Of a stretch of 64,000 nucleotides of DNA, positions 44,089 through 51,888 are shown in pieces (within the stretch, counting starts at the first letter, position 1; every line of letters begins with the position of its first letter). This DNA is from JBHPCZ01 sp042573625 (GTDB lineage Bacteria > Desulfobacterota > Desulfobacteria > Desulfobacterales > UBA11574): assembly GCA_042573625.1 (NCBI GenBank), contig JBHPCZ010000001.1:1-64000 (forward strand). Reading direction: 5' to 3'. The notes below the pieces were generated by a model. The model searched no databases, was not told the DNA's origin, and was given only the letters and a program-made list of their open reading frames with translations. The position numbers and the translations under genes are program-made.

Positions 44089-44126
44089 GGGCAAATCCAT
44101 TTGATGGGGTTTGTCCTTTTATTTTT
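44089..44126 (+). terminator. Rho-independent terminator after the glycine-rich gene
   Basis: GGGCAAATCCAT (44089-44100), loop TTG and ATGGGGTTTGTCC (44104-44116) form a stem with two wobble pairs and one bulge, followed by TTTTATTTTT. It resembles the terminator at 38395-38431. The rest of 44011-44394 holds the repeat at 44221-44307 and no gene. Confidence 0.8.
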
Positions 44127-44220
44127 ATGATATATGTAATCAGTAAGAGCAGGCTTCAGCCTGTGATATTTGTAAGTATCTGCAATAACCTGCAAATATC
44201 AAAAAGCTGAGTTTTTCCAG

Positions 44221-44307
44221 ATATCCATTCCATATTACAAAATGTAAATGTCAGATATGGTTGTGTCTGCAATTGGATAAATGCACAATTAAATCTTGGT
44301 CAATGCA
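44221..44307. repeat. Dispersed 87-bp repeat, copy B
   Basis: ATATCCATTCCATA at 44221 and the 19-mer TTAAATCTTGGTCAATGCA at 44289-44307 repeat the arrangement at 10310-10396 with the same 68-base offset. It lies about 90 bases past the stop of the minus-strand gene at 44395. Confidence 0.65.
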
Positions 44308-44394
44308 ATTAAATCCACCTGAAAACATCTAATCCGGGTTTTAAATCCTAACTGAGCAAAAGCGAGTGCCCCTTTATTTTTAGAACCATTCGAA

Positions 44395-45501
44395 TTAAAT
44401 TTTCACCAGCTCATAATTTCGACTTCCAAGCCCCAGCTGCTCGGCATATTCCAACTGATACGCCCAGTCCACCTTGGGATAAACCCCCCGAAACTTGTCT
44501 TCACCCGGTTTCATGTGGGTCTGGAGACAGGACCCGGGAAGCGCGTGCTCCTGGTTGACAAGATCAACGGACGCCTGGTCGATAGCTACCGGATCTTTTG
44601 ATGCAACAACGCCGATATCCCTGACGATGGGGGCATCGTTCATGGGATAACAGTCGCATGCCGGAGAGACATCGGTGATGAAATTAATCGACAACGTCTT
44701 TTGGGATTTTCCCTTTAATACGCCCATGGTGTATTCAATCATGTTTTCCAAAAAAACAGGGATCGCCTGGTTCCATTCTATTTCTATGGCGGCGCTGGGG
44801 CAGACAAGGATACATTCGCCGCAACCGATACACTTTTTGGCATCCAGCACTGCTTTCTCCTCGACCAGGGAAAGGGCGTTCTGGGAACAGTGACCGACAC
44901 AGTCTCCGCAGCCGATACACTTTTTCGTAATGACCTTTGGCGCCACGGTTGAATGCTGCGCCAGTTTGCCCCGCCGGGATGCGCACCCCATGCCCAGATT
45001 TTTTATCGCCCCGCCAAATCCGGAAAGCTCATGCCCTTTGAAATGCGCCACCGATATCAGCGCGTCGGCCTCGACGATATCCGTTCCAATGTAAACTCTC
45101 TTAAAATTCTTCTGATTGACAATGATGGATGTTTCGCTCCTGCCCCTTAGCCCATCGGCAATGATAATGGGCGCATCCACCACAGCGTAGGCAAAACCGT
45201 TTTGAATCGCTGTTGTCAGGTGATGGGGAGAGTCGCTCCGTGTCCCTGAATAGAGTGTGTTGGCATCTGTAAGAAATGGGACGCCATTAACACCTTTGAT
45301 CGTTTCGACAATTTTCCGTAAAAATACAGGCCGTATAAATGCGGTGTTTCCCATTTCTCCAAAATGAAGCTTCACCGCAACAAGATCTCTTTCTTTGACA
45401 GCTTCGGAAAGACCCGCGGTTTCAATGAGCCTTCCCAGTTTTGCGACAAGGCTTTCTTTCATCGTTGCCCTAAGATCGATAAAATAGACTTTGCTTTTCA
45501 T
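44395..45501 (-). CDS. DUF362-domain protein with two [4Fe-4S] motifs
   Basis: The 368-residue protein has the DUF362 fold (VKLHFGEMGNTAFIRP, LTDANTLYSGTRSDS, HFKGHELSGFGGAIKNLGMGCASR). A bacterial-ferredoxin insert follows at about 195-245 with CIGCGDCVGHC and CIGCGECILVC. It is cytosolic and probably an electron carrier or redox enzyme; no reaction is established for the family. GGGGGATAAA precedes the ATG. It stands alone between repeats. Confidence 0.85.
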   Translation of the reverse strand: MKSKVYFIDLRATMKESLVAKLGRLIETAGLSEAVKERDLVAVKLHFGEMGNTAFIRPVFLRKIVETIKGVNGVPFLTDANTLYSGTRSDSPHHLTTAIQNGFAYAVVDAPIIIADGLRGRSETSIIVNQKNFKRVYIGTDIVEADALISVAHFKGHELSGFGGAIKNLGMGCASRRGKLAQHSTVAPKVITKKCIGCGDCVGHCSQNALSLVEEKAVLDAKKCIGCGECILVCPSAAIEIEWNQAIPVFLENMIEYTMGVLKGKSQKTLSINFITDVSPACDCYPMNDAPIVRDIGVVASKDPVAIDQASVDLVNQEHALPGSCLQTHMKPGEDKFRGVYPKVDWAYQLEYAEQLGLGSRNYELVKI

Positions 45502-45585
45502 TTTATCCCCCGGTCATTTTATAAAATTATTGATATCATTTGCCAGACAATTGGAAAGAATTAATTCTTTGTGCTCAAAATGGCT

Positions 45586-45744
45586 TCATGCTTTTCTGTT
45601 CTTCTCCCTTTCTTTCAGCGTCTGTTTTAAAACCGCCAGCATTAAACGGTCCTTTTCCCGAAAGGCTTCCTGTTTGATTTCGATAAGGTATTCAAGACTT
45701 AGAATGCGTAGAATTTCGATGATCTGCGGTACGGTTTCTTGCAT
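45586..45744 (-). pseudogene. C-terminal remnant of a nucleotidyltransferase (AbiEii/DUF-like)
   Basis: The 52-codon frame MQETVPQIIEILRILSLEY...LIEIKQEAFREKDRLMLAVL... matches the last 35-40 residues of small nucleotidyltransferases, where xxLSLExLIxxKxxxxREKDRxxLxxLxxTL is typical. The catalytic GGVAA and DLD parts are missing. Together with the preceding ORF it looks like an intact two-gene locus that lost its middle by deletion. Confidence 0.55.
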
Positions 45745-45907
45745 GTTTCAGCCTGGTAATGGATAACATATTCTGCTGTAATACGTTCAAGCACTCTGCC
45801 GGTGTTAGAGAGAACATCCAACGAATCAAGGTCAGATCAACCCCGTCTTTGCTGTATGCCGGATTATCTTCCTGTGAATATACGATCAAATGAGATGGCT
45901 TATCCAT
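45692..45907 (-). CDS. Small protein preceding the nucleotidyltransferase remnant, possibly 3'-altered
   Basis: From the ATG at 45907 (AGAAGGCGGT upstream) the frame reads MDKPSHLIVYSQEDNPAYSK then VDLTLIRWMFSLTPAECLNVLQ. The DLTLIRWMxSxTPxExLxVLQ block is a conserved motif in small proteins that I recall being encoded just before nucleotidyltransferase genes in related genomes. The last 20 residues (HARNRTADHRNSTHSKS) overlap the remnant in another frame and are probably not native. The locus is likely inactive. Confidence 0.5.
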   Translation of the reverse strand: MDKPSHLIVYSQEDNPAYSKDGVDLTLIRWMFSLTPAECLNVLQQNMLSITRLKHARNRTADHRNSTHSKS

Positions 45908-46134
45908 ACCGCCTTCTTTTCCTGCCAAAATGATACAGATGTTTACATCAATTAGCACATACCACGGACAAACCGCAAATTGTTTATGTGAAGATCTGGT
46001 CGATGGGTCCAATGAATCTGCGCTGACAGGCAAAAAAAATGCAGATTGAAAATCGGTGCGCCGGATGCATACATCTTGCAATTTCATGAGGATATCCATA
46101 TAGTCAGCAGGTAAAAACTCAGCGAAGGATAAAA

Positions 46135-46836
46135 ATGAATATTAAAACTAAACTGGCAGTTTTGACCATCCTTTACAGCATCTATGAAGATTTTGTAAGC
46201 AGCTTTACATGGGCATGTGAAAAGCACTGTGCCCTGTGCTGTACACGCGGCGTGACCTTGACGACCATTGAAGGGTATATGATTTTGGAACATTTGGTTT
46301 CAAAGGGGAAATCGGATTTGCTCGAAAAGATCAGCGCCGCAGCGTCTGAAAAAAGATTTCAGCCCAAAATTACAACGAACAGGCTGGCAGATCTCTGTGT
46401 TCAGGGAAAGGATATTCCTGACGAAGAAACCGGTGACAGATGGGGAAGCTGCCCCCTTTTAGTGAACGATGAATGCCCCATTTACAAAGTCAGACCGTTT
46501 GCGTGCAGGTGTATGGTTTCAAGCAAGAACTGCCATGAAACAGGTTATGCCGACGTGGATTCGTTTGTTATTTCCGTAAATAATCTGTTTTTTCAAACCA
46601 TCGAGAATATTGACTCACCGGGCTTGTCCGGCAATCTTACCGATGTTCTTCTTTTTTTGGAAACTGAAGACAACCGGAAATATTATAGAGACCATAATTT
46701 GGAAAAAAAAGGCATCGAACTTATTCCCAATCAGCCTGTGAAATCACTGATGATTCCTCCTGAACATCGGGTTAGAATCAAGTCAATAATTGATAAAATA
46801 AGGCGTATCAATGTGCCGGGATCGTCGAAGTCGTGA
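46135..46836 (+). CDS. YkgJ family cysteine-cluster protein
   Basis: The 233-residue protein is the third YkgJ-type protein in the window. Cysteines occur as CEKHCALCCTRG (about 28-37), CPLLVNDECPIYKVRPFACRC (about 105-126), CHETG and LC. The RPFACR block is the family signature. It lacks a signal peptide. The proposed role is metal chelation; biochemistry is unknown. AAGGA lies before the ATG, and the gene stands alone. Confidence 0.8.
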   Translation: MNIKTKLAVLTILYSIYEDFVSSFTWACEKHCALCCTRGVTLTTIEGYMILEHLVSKGKSDLLEKISAAASEKRFQPKITTNRLADLCVQGKDIPDEETGDRWGSCPLLVNDECPIYKVRPFACRCMVSSKNCHETGYADVDSFVISVNNLFFQTIENIDSPGLSGNLTDVLLFLETEDNRKYYRDHNLEKKGIELIPNQPVKSLMIPPEHRVRIKSIIDKIRRINVPGSSKS

Positions 46837-46853
46837 CCGGCGGAGGACGGGGG

Positions 46854-47708
46854 TTATCCCGAATACTGCGCAAGTTTAAGCAGCCGTGCCGCGTTTAGAC
46901 CGCAAATGCGGGCCATATCTTCTCTGGGTATGCCGATGGCATCCAGTTCCTTGAAATATCTCTCCGGTTTCAATAGCGGAAAATCACTGCCAAAAAGAAT
47001 TTTTTCTGTACCGACAATTTTTTTCGCCACAAGATAGATTTCAGGATCATAAAGAAACGGGGAAGCCGCCGTGTCAAAATAGACATTCTTAAATGTTTCT
47101 TTGACTTCCTTTTTCAGTAAGTTGAAAAAAAATATCCCCCCGCCCCAATGGGCCAGAACGATCTTGTTTTCGGGAAATCGCTCGATCAGGTTGTAAATCT
47201 CTCTTAAGGTATTCGGTGACTTTCCGGGGTAGACATGACCGACCGGTTCATTGGTGTGGATCAAAACCGGCAGGTCTCTATCAAGACAAATATCCATAAC
47301 GGGAATCAGTTTCTCAATGCACGCTTCATCAATCCCGGATTGATAAAATGCAAGTTCACCGATACCCGAAAGCCCCCCATCGATACAGCGTAAAGCTTCC
47401 GCGCCGGCATCCGCGCAAAAGGGATCAAAACAACCCAAACCGACAAGCCGTCCGGCGTACTTTTCTACGGACGCCATGATATAATCGTTTTGCATTTTAA
47501 ATGTTTCCGCATTTTGCCACGGAAACCCGAACACCACGGAGACGTCCACCCCCTGTTCGTCCATGGCGTCGACGATTTCCCTTGCCCCAACCAATCTTGA
47601 TTTGTCAGAACTGTACAGAAGCTTGAAAGCGGATTCAGACGGAAAATATTTATCCTTGTTTTCACGGATATCTTTGGGAAAAATATGCGTGTGAAAATCG
47701 ACGACCAT
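46854..47708 (-). CDS. Amidohydrolase-family TIM-barrel metal hydrolase
   Basis: The 284-residue protein begins VVDFHTHIFP, the HxH metal site of amidohydrolases, with later LIHTNEP, VLAHWGGG and LFGSDFPLLKPERYF, where the H and D ligands occur. This is the COG2159 type (ACMSD/decarboxylase-like), so either hydrolysis or decarboxylation is possible. GGAGGTG precedes the ATG. It converges with the YkgJ gene. Confidence 0.85.
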   Translation of the reverse strand: MVVDFHTHIFPKDIRENKDKYFPSESAFKLLYSSDKSRLVGAREIVDAMDEQGVDVSVVFGFPWQNAETFKMQNDYIMASVEKYAGRLVGLGCFDPFCADAGAEALRCIDGGLSGIGELAFYQSGIDEACIEKLIPVMDICLDRDLPVLIHTNEPVGHVYPGKSPNTLREIYNLIERFPENKIVLAHWGGGIFFFNLLKKEVKETFKNVYFDTAASPFLYDPEIYLVAKKIVGTEKILFGSDFPLLKPERYFKELDAIGIPREDMARICGLNAARLLKLAQYSG

Positions 47709-47855
47709 CCATACACCTCCATCTGGGCAATTTTTTGAAGTGATCTATTGTTGATAGAAAACCAATAATGTATGATATAGGAAAAAGAGTCAATAGGTTG
47801 ATGCCATGCTCCTAATTATGAATAGAAGGGGTTTCAAAACCTTAGAGTGAAGCCT

Positions 47856-47978
47856 TTTGACAATTTTGCGAAAAAGTTCTTAGCGAAGCGAAGTGTAAAA
47901 TTCGTAACTGTCTGAGGGATTTATCCCGAGTTTTACGAATTTAGCGAAGCGAGCTTAGAACTTGTCAAAATTGTCAAA
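47856..47978. repeat. 123-bp imperfect inverted repeat before trmL
   Basis: The arms begin TTTGACAATTTTG (47856-47868) and end CAAAATTGTCAAA (47966-47978), exact complements. Inward both contain AAGTTCT/AGAACTT, TTAGCGAAGCGA-type blocks and AAATTCGTAA/TTACGAATTT, and the centre has GGGATTTATCCC. The whole can fold into one long hairpin, like a miniature inverted-repeat element. Nothing else is seen in 47709-48028. Confidence 0.7.
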
Positions 47979-48028
47979 CCAGCGAACGGAAGATTTTGAA
48001 ACAGCTTCTATCAAACAAGAACGGGTCA

Positions 48029-48514
48029 ATGAAAAAACACTCTCTGAATATCACAGGGAAAAAGATCGAACGCCATGTCGTTTTGGTCGAACCCGAAGTA
48101 CACTGGAACACCGGCAATATCGGCCGAACCTGTCTGGGTACCGGCGCCTTTCTTCACCTGATTAAACCGCTGGGGTTTTCCCTTGAAAGTAGGGAACTGA
48201 AAAGGGCCGGTCTGGATTACTGGCAGAGGGTCAAACTTTCTGTTTGGGATGATTTTGAAAGTTTCAAAAAAGAAATGGCGGCAAATAAAACGGAGGTCGC
48301 ACTGTTTACAAAAAACGGTGAAAAGCCGTTCTGGTCCATGCCCTGCCCGGAAAGATTTTTTCTTGTATTTGGCTCGGAAACCCGGGGACTTCCCGAAGCG
48401 ATTCTCTCTAATTACAAAGACAACACTTACCATATACCCATTACCCGTGACATCCGGAGTCTCAACCTGTCCACCACCGTGGGGATTGTGCTGTATGAAA
48501 GCCTCCGGTGTTGA
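48029..48514 (+). CDS. trmL: tRNA (cytidine/uridine-34 2'-O)-methyltransferase TrmL-like
   Basis: This SPOUT methyltransferase is predicted to methylate the wobble ribose of tRNA-Leu. From the ATG at 48029 there are 161 residues, with VLVEPEVHWNTGNIGRTCLGTGAFLHLI at the start, LKRAGLDYW, and the knot motifs FLVFGSETRGLPE and YHIPITRDIRSLNLSTTVGIVLYE. A TTG 33 bases earlier gives a longer frame with no support. Confidence 0.9.
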   Translation: MKKHSLNITGKKIERHVVLVEPEVHWNTGNIGRTCLGTGAFLHLIKPLGFSLESRELKRAGLDYWQRVKLSVWDDFESFKKEMAANKTEVALFTKNGEKPFWSMPCPERFFLVFGSETRGLPEAILSNYKDNTYHIPITRDIRSLNLSTTVGIVLYESLRC

Positions 48515-48724
48515 ACCGGATGGCGTATGATTCTTTTAATACCCCGCCCGCTTGTGGCGGAGAGTTTCATTGGAAGTGAATCTTGTATAGAAACAGAATA
48601 TTTTTTGACACTATTTCCTAAAAATAAGTTGTATCTGAGACTCGACTGCTGATATTAAACCAAACCAGATTAAGCTCTCATTAAACCCATAAAAATGGCA
48701 AAGGTCTTCTAAAAGGAATTTCCA

Positions 48725-49153
48725 ATGAATGCAAATCGGTTTGAGTTCTTGAAAAAAGATTTTGTTCAGGGGTTTCCGGCCTACTGCGGATTTGAAGTAG
48801 AACGGGCGGAACAAGGGATTTTTGAAACACGCCTCCAAGTTCGTTCGGATCACTGCCAGCAAGACGGGTTTGTCCACGCGGGTGTCATGGCGACCATGGC
48901 GGATCACACTGCAGGGTACGCCGCCTACACCACCGTTTCCGAACAGTTTCGGATTCTGTCCATTGAATTCAAAATAAACTACTTCAAACCTGCCGTTGGT
49001 GACACGCTCATCTGTCGCGCCAAAGTCATCAATGCCGGCAAAACAATCATTGTATCAGAATCCGAAGTGTTTTCCATATCCAAAGACAAAGAAAAGCTTG
49101 TTTCCAAGGCCACGGTCACCTTAATGGCCGTGCCGGTTGAGAATCTGGGATAA
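48725..49153 (+). CDS. PaaI-type hotdog thioesterase
   Basis: The 142-residue protein has the hotdog-fold signature of PaaI-type acyl-CoA thioesterases: QQDGFVHAGVMATMADHTAGYAAY (the HAG-x-x-x-x-x-D motif), then SIEFKINYFKPAVGDTLICRAKVINAGKTIIVSE. It should hydrolyse a free acyl-CoA. AAGGA precedes the ATG. The GNAT gene follows after three bases, so they share a transcript. Confidence 0.88.
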   Translation: MNANRFEFLKKDFVQGFPAYCGFEVERAEQGIFETRLQVRSDHCQQDGFVHAGVMATMADHTAGYAAYTTVSEQFRILSIEFKINYFKPAVGDTLICRAKVINAGKTIIVSESEVFSISKDKEKLVSKATVTLMAVPVENLG

Positions 49154-49156
49154 AAA

Positions 49157-49681
49157 ATGGTAGAACATGAATTGGGCAACCTCAAGCTGACAGGATACTA
49201 TCCGGGTGTGATCGGCAAGGTAACCGAACTCCACGCAATCTATTATTTCGAAAACTGGGGGTTTGACGTATCTTTTGAAACTCAGGTTGCGCGGGAGCTG
49301 TCAGCGTTCATCACTCAATTTGATCCACACAGAGATGGATTCTGGGCAGCACTGATGAATAACGTTTTTGCAGGAAGCATTGCCATCGATGGCAGCCTTT
49401 CGGATACAGAAGGGGCGCGCCTTCGATGGTTCATTGTAGCTCCGGAATTTCAAGGCACGGGAATCGGCGGCGTTCTGCTTCGCCGGGCTGTTCAATTCTG
49501 TAGAGACGCCGGCTACAGAAATGTTTTTCTGTGGACGTTCCGGGGTCTTGACGCGGCCCGAAGCCTTTATGAGCGGGAAGGTTTCAGGCTGTCTGTTGAA
49601 AAGCCCGTGCACCAATGGGGAAGGGAGATTATCGAGGAACAGTTTATACTAGACCTCTCGGAGCATCAATCCCGGATCTGA
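49157..49681 (+). CDS. GNAT acetyltransferase
   Basis: The 174-residue GNAT domain has the acetyl-CoA-binding motif A WFIVAPEFQGTGIGGVLLRRAVQFCRDAGY and motif B ARSLYEREGF. The first 40 residues (YYPGVIGKVTELHAIYYFENWGFDVSFE) resemble GNATs found fused to MarR regulators, but no MarR domain is present. The substrate is unknown. It is separated from hgcA by 95 bases with a separate promoter. Confidence 0.88.
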   Translation: MVEHELGNLKLTGYYPGVIGKVTELHAIYYFENWGFDVSFETQVARELSAFITQFDPHRDGFWAALMNNVFAGSIAIDGSLSDTEGARLRWFIVAPEFQGTGIGGVLLRRAVQFCRDAGYRNVFLWTFRGLDAARSLYEREGFRLSVEKPVHQWGREIIEEQFILDLSEHQSRI

Positions 49682-49718
49682 TCTAACAAAATTGCGCCCT
49701 TGAACGCGTTTTTTCATG

Positions 49719-49760
49719 TTGACAGATGGGGCTTTATGGCTTATCGTGAATATACGATAA
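49719..49760 (+). promoter_or_regulatory. hgcA promoter with overlapping palindromic operator
   Basis: TTGACA (49719-49724), 17 bases and TATCGT (49742-49747) form a sigma-70 promoter. The -10 lies inside the inverted repeat TTATCGT (49741-49747) / ACGATAA (49754-49760). A dimeric repressor there would block RNA polymerase. ArsR-type regulation is a reasonable guess from the A/T-rich operator form. The start near 49754 gives a leader of about 23 bases. Confidence 0.65.
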
Positions 49761-49776
49761 GTATATTTTTAATATA

Positions 49777-50979
49777 ATGGAAAAAATTAAGCAAAATAAA
49801 GCCGACTGCGGAAAAATCCAAATGCCCTGTTCGTGTGGTGAGAAATCCGATTTAGAGCCGCTGTTTACAGATTCATCGGATCAGGTTTCGTGTTGCGGGT
49901 TTTCCCCGAAATCAGAAAACACCCCTTTTGAACGGCCGGGATTCAAGGTTCAGCACTTTGTAGAGACCTTTGTGAAAACACCGGCCGGCCTGATTCCCCG
50001 TGTCAAAATCGATTTAAAGCTTTCCGATATTACGGGGACGGTTAAAACACGTCTGGGTATCGGCAGAGATAATTACAAAGTAGCGCCCGGGCTTTATTGC
50101 GTTGGGAATCCCGGATCGGATGATCCGGTTATGGTCACCGCCAATTATAAACTCAGCTTTGACATTCTTCGCAAAGCGCTCGTTGGGTTAAATTCGTGGA
50201 TTCTGGTCCTGGATACCAAGGGCGTCAATGTCTGGTGTGCAGCCGGAAAGCGAACCTTCTCTACGGAAGAAGTCATTCAGAGGGTAAAAGTGTCGGGCCT
50301 GGAAAAGGTTGTCACTCATCGAGAGCTTATCCTGCCTCAGCTCTCGGCCACCGGAGTGTCGGCGCGGTCGGTTAAAAAAAGCTGCGGCTTCAAGGTCATC
50401 TGGGGGCCTGTTCGCGCCAGGGACATTAAACGATTTATAGAGGCCGGGAAAAAAGCAGATACTTCCATGCGACGGGTGACCTTTTCCATATTAGAACGGA
50501 TTGTCCTTGTCCCGGTGGAACTCTCCTTTCTCCCAAAACCAACCCTGTGGATTCTCCTGGCTGTTTTTCTGCTCTCGGGAATCGGTTCTGATGTCTTCTC
50601 TTTAAGCACGGCATGGAACAGGGGACTGTTGGCAGTTGTGGCTTACATGGCGGGCGTCTTTGCCGGCGCAGTTGCCGCACCTGTCCTGCTGCCCTGGATT
50701 CCGGGACGGGCCTTTTTCCTGAAGGGAATCCAAACCGGACTGTTCTTCGGTATCGGGGTTGTCTTCATGTTCTGGAACAACATAACCGGACTGGAGGCAT
50801 TTGTCCTGCTTCTTTTTACAACAGTGGTAAGTTCTTATCTGGCCATGAATTTCACCGGATCGACGCCGTTTACTTCTCCGTCTGGTGTTGAAAAAGAAAT
50901 GCGAAAAGCCATTCCGATTCAGGTTTGCACAACCTTGGTTGCTGTTGTCGCTTGGGTTGCGTCAGCCTTCACCGGTTAA
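49777..50979 (+). CDS. hgcA: Mercury methylation corrinoid protein HgcA
   Basis: HgcA transfers a methyl group from a corrinoid cofactor to Hg(II) and makes methylmercury. The diagnostic cap-helix motif NVWCAAGK is intact at 151-158, with the cobalt-ligating cysteine at Cys154. The corrinoid domain covers about 55-230. Five to six membrane helices follow (about 255-272, 283-303, 316-333, 341-358, 382-398), and the conserved loop FTGSTPFTSPSGVEKEMRKA precedes the last helix. The 400 residues exceed the usual length because of a cysteine-containing N-terminus (Cys11, 18, 20, 39, 40). No clear ribosome-binding site is seen. hgcB follows after 58 bases. Confidence 0.96.
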   Translation: MEKIKQNKADCGKIQMPCSCGEKSDLEPLFTDSSDQVSCCGFSPKSENTPFERPGFKVQHFVETFVKTPAGLIPRVKIDLKLSDITGTVKTRLGIGRDNYKVAPGLYCVGNPGSDDPVMVTANYKLSFDILRKALVGLNSWILVLDTKGVNVWCAAGKRTFSTEEVIQRVKVSGLEKVVTHRELILPQLSATGVSARSVKKSCGFKVIWGPVRARDIKRFIEAGKKADTSMRRVTFSILERIVLVPVELSFLPKPTLWILLAVFLLSGIGSDVFSLSTAWNRGLLAVVAYMAGVFAGAVAAPVLLPWIPGRAFFLKGIQTGLFFGIGVVFMFWNNITGLEAFVLLLFTTVVSSYLAMNFTGSTPFTSPSGVEKEMRKAIPIQVCTTLVAVVAWVASAFTG

Positions 50980-51037
50980 TTAAAGGAATTAAGTTTTAAA
51001 AAAAGTTTCAATTAACAAGTTCATCAAGGAAAAACAT

Positions 51038-51328
51038 ATGGAAAGTCTCAGATATCTTTCTGATGTATCAACCCTGATTATGGATACCGAGTCATGCGTG
51101 GGGTGCGGAATGTGTGAAATCGTATGTCCCCACGGTGTCCTCAAGCTGGAAAACCGTAAGGCGCAAATCATTGATCTGGACGGGTGCATTGAGTGCGGAG
51201 CCTGCACCACGAACTGCCCATCAGGCGCGCTGAGTGTTACGCCGGGTGTCGGCTGCGCCGCTTACATCATACAGACCTGGATCAAAGGAAAGGAGGCGGC
51301 TTCTTGCGGAGAGGTGGAATGCTGTTGA
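51038..51328 (+). CDS. hgcB: Mercury methylation ferredoxin HgcB
   Basis: HgcB is the 2[4Fe-4S] ferredoxin that reduces the HgcA corrinoid and is thought to bind mercury. The 96 residues show CVGCGMCEIVCP (Cys20, 23, 26, 30) and CIECGACTTNCP (Cys50, 53, 56, 60). They also have the extra conserved Cys73 in GVGCAAY and the C-terminal vicinal pair Cys95-Cys96, with Cys90 nearby. These are the residues required or characteristic in studied HgcB proteins. AAGGA lies before the ATG. It is the direct partner of hgcA. Confidence 0.96.
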   Translation: MESLRYLSDVSTLIMDTESCVGCGMCEIVCPHGVLKLENRKAQIIDLDGCIECGACTTNCPSGALSVTPGVGCAAYIIQTWIKGKEAASCGEVECC

Positions 51329-51405
51329 ACAAATAATCCTTTTCCATACAAAGGAATTAGCCCAAGCCGGAGCGCTTGATCATCTAAAAGGGAAGAAAAA
51401 AGAAT

Positions 51406-51753
51406 ATGAGCATAAAGAAATTAATAAAGGCATGGAAGGGTAAGAACAAAAGATACTACGATCGCGTAGAATACCCGCCCGATCAGAGGCCCATACTCAA
51501 GGTGGAAGAACATGAAATGGAAATATTAAACATTTCTGTAACCGGGCTCTATTTTATACACGATCTTGAATGGAGTGTGGAGATTGATCAGTGGATAGAT
51601 GGTGAAATCGTATTTTCAGACGGCAAATCAATAGAGATAGCCGGGCAAGTCGTATGGATAGAAGATAACGAAGCGGGCCTGCATTTGAGCGGCGGTGTTG
51701 CATTTCCAATTATAGAAGAACAGATTTCTTTTCACAAGACTGAAAGTCCATGA
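51406..51753 (+). CDS. PilZ-domain protein, putative c-di-GMP receptor
   Basis: The 115-residue protein resembles a single PilZ domain: an R-rich N-terminal segment (KNKRYYDRVEYPPDQRP), EILNISVTGLYF in the position of the D/N-x-S-x-x-G motif and GLHLSGGVAF near the end. It lacks a perfect RxxxR, so c-di-GMP binding is uncertain. GGAAG precedes the ATG. It follows hgcB by 77 bases on the same strand; a functional link is not evident. Confidence 0.7.
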   Translation: MSIKKLIKAWKGKNKRYYDRVEYPPDQRPILKVEEHEMEILNISVTGLYFIHDLEWSVEIDQWIDGEIVFSDGKSIEIAGQVVWIEDNEAGLHLSGGVAFPIIEEQISFHKTESP

Positions 51754-51888
51754 TGCCGTCATATCAAAGAAACGAACCCAACTTGACATCTTTCCAATCT
51801 AAGCCCACTTGACAAGGAGTTTTTATATCTACCTTCACATTTTTGCTCAAAACATGTGGGTTAAACTACGAAAGAACTGCTAAGGAAC

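Noticed and set aside
45491..45766. 91-codon plus-strand frame
   Set aside because: It lies opposite the nucleotidyltransferase remnant, whose minus-strand reading matches a known family tail; the plus-strand product is featureless.
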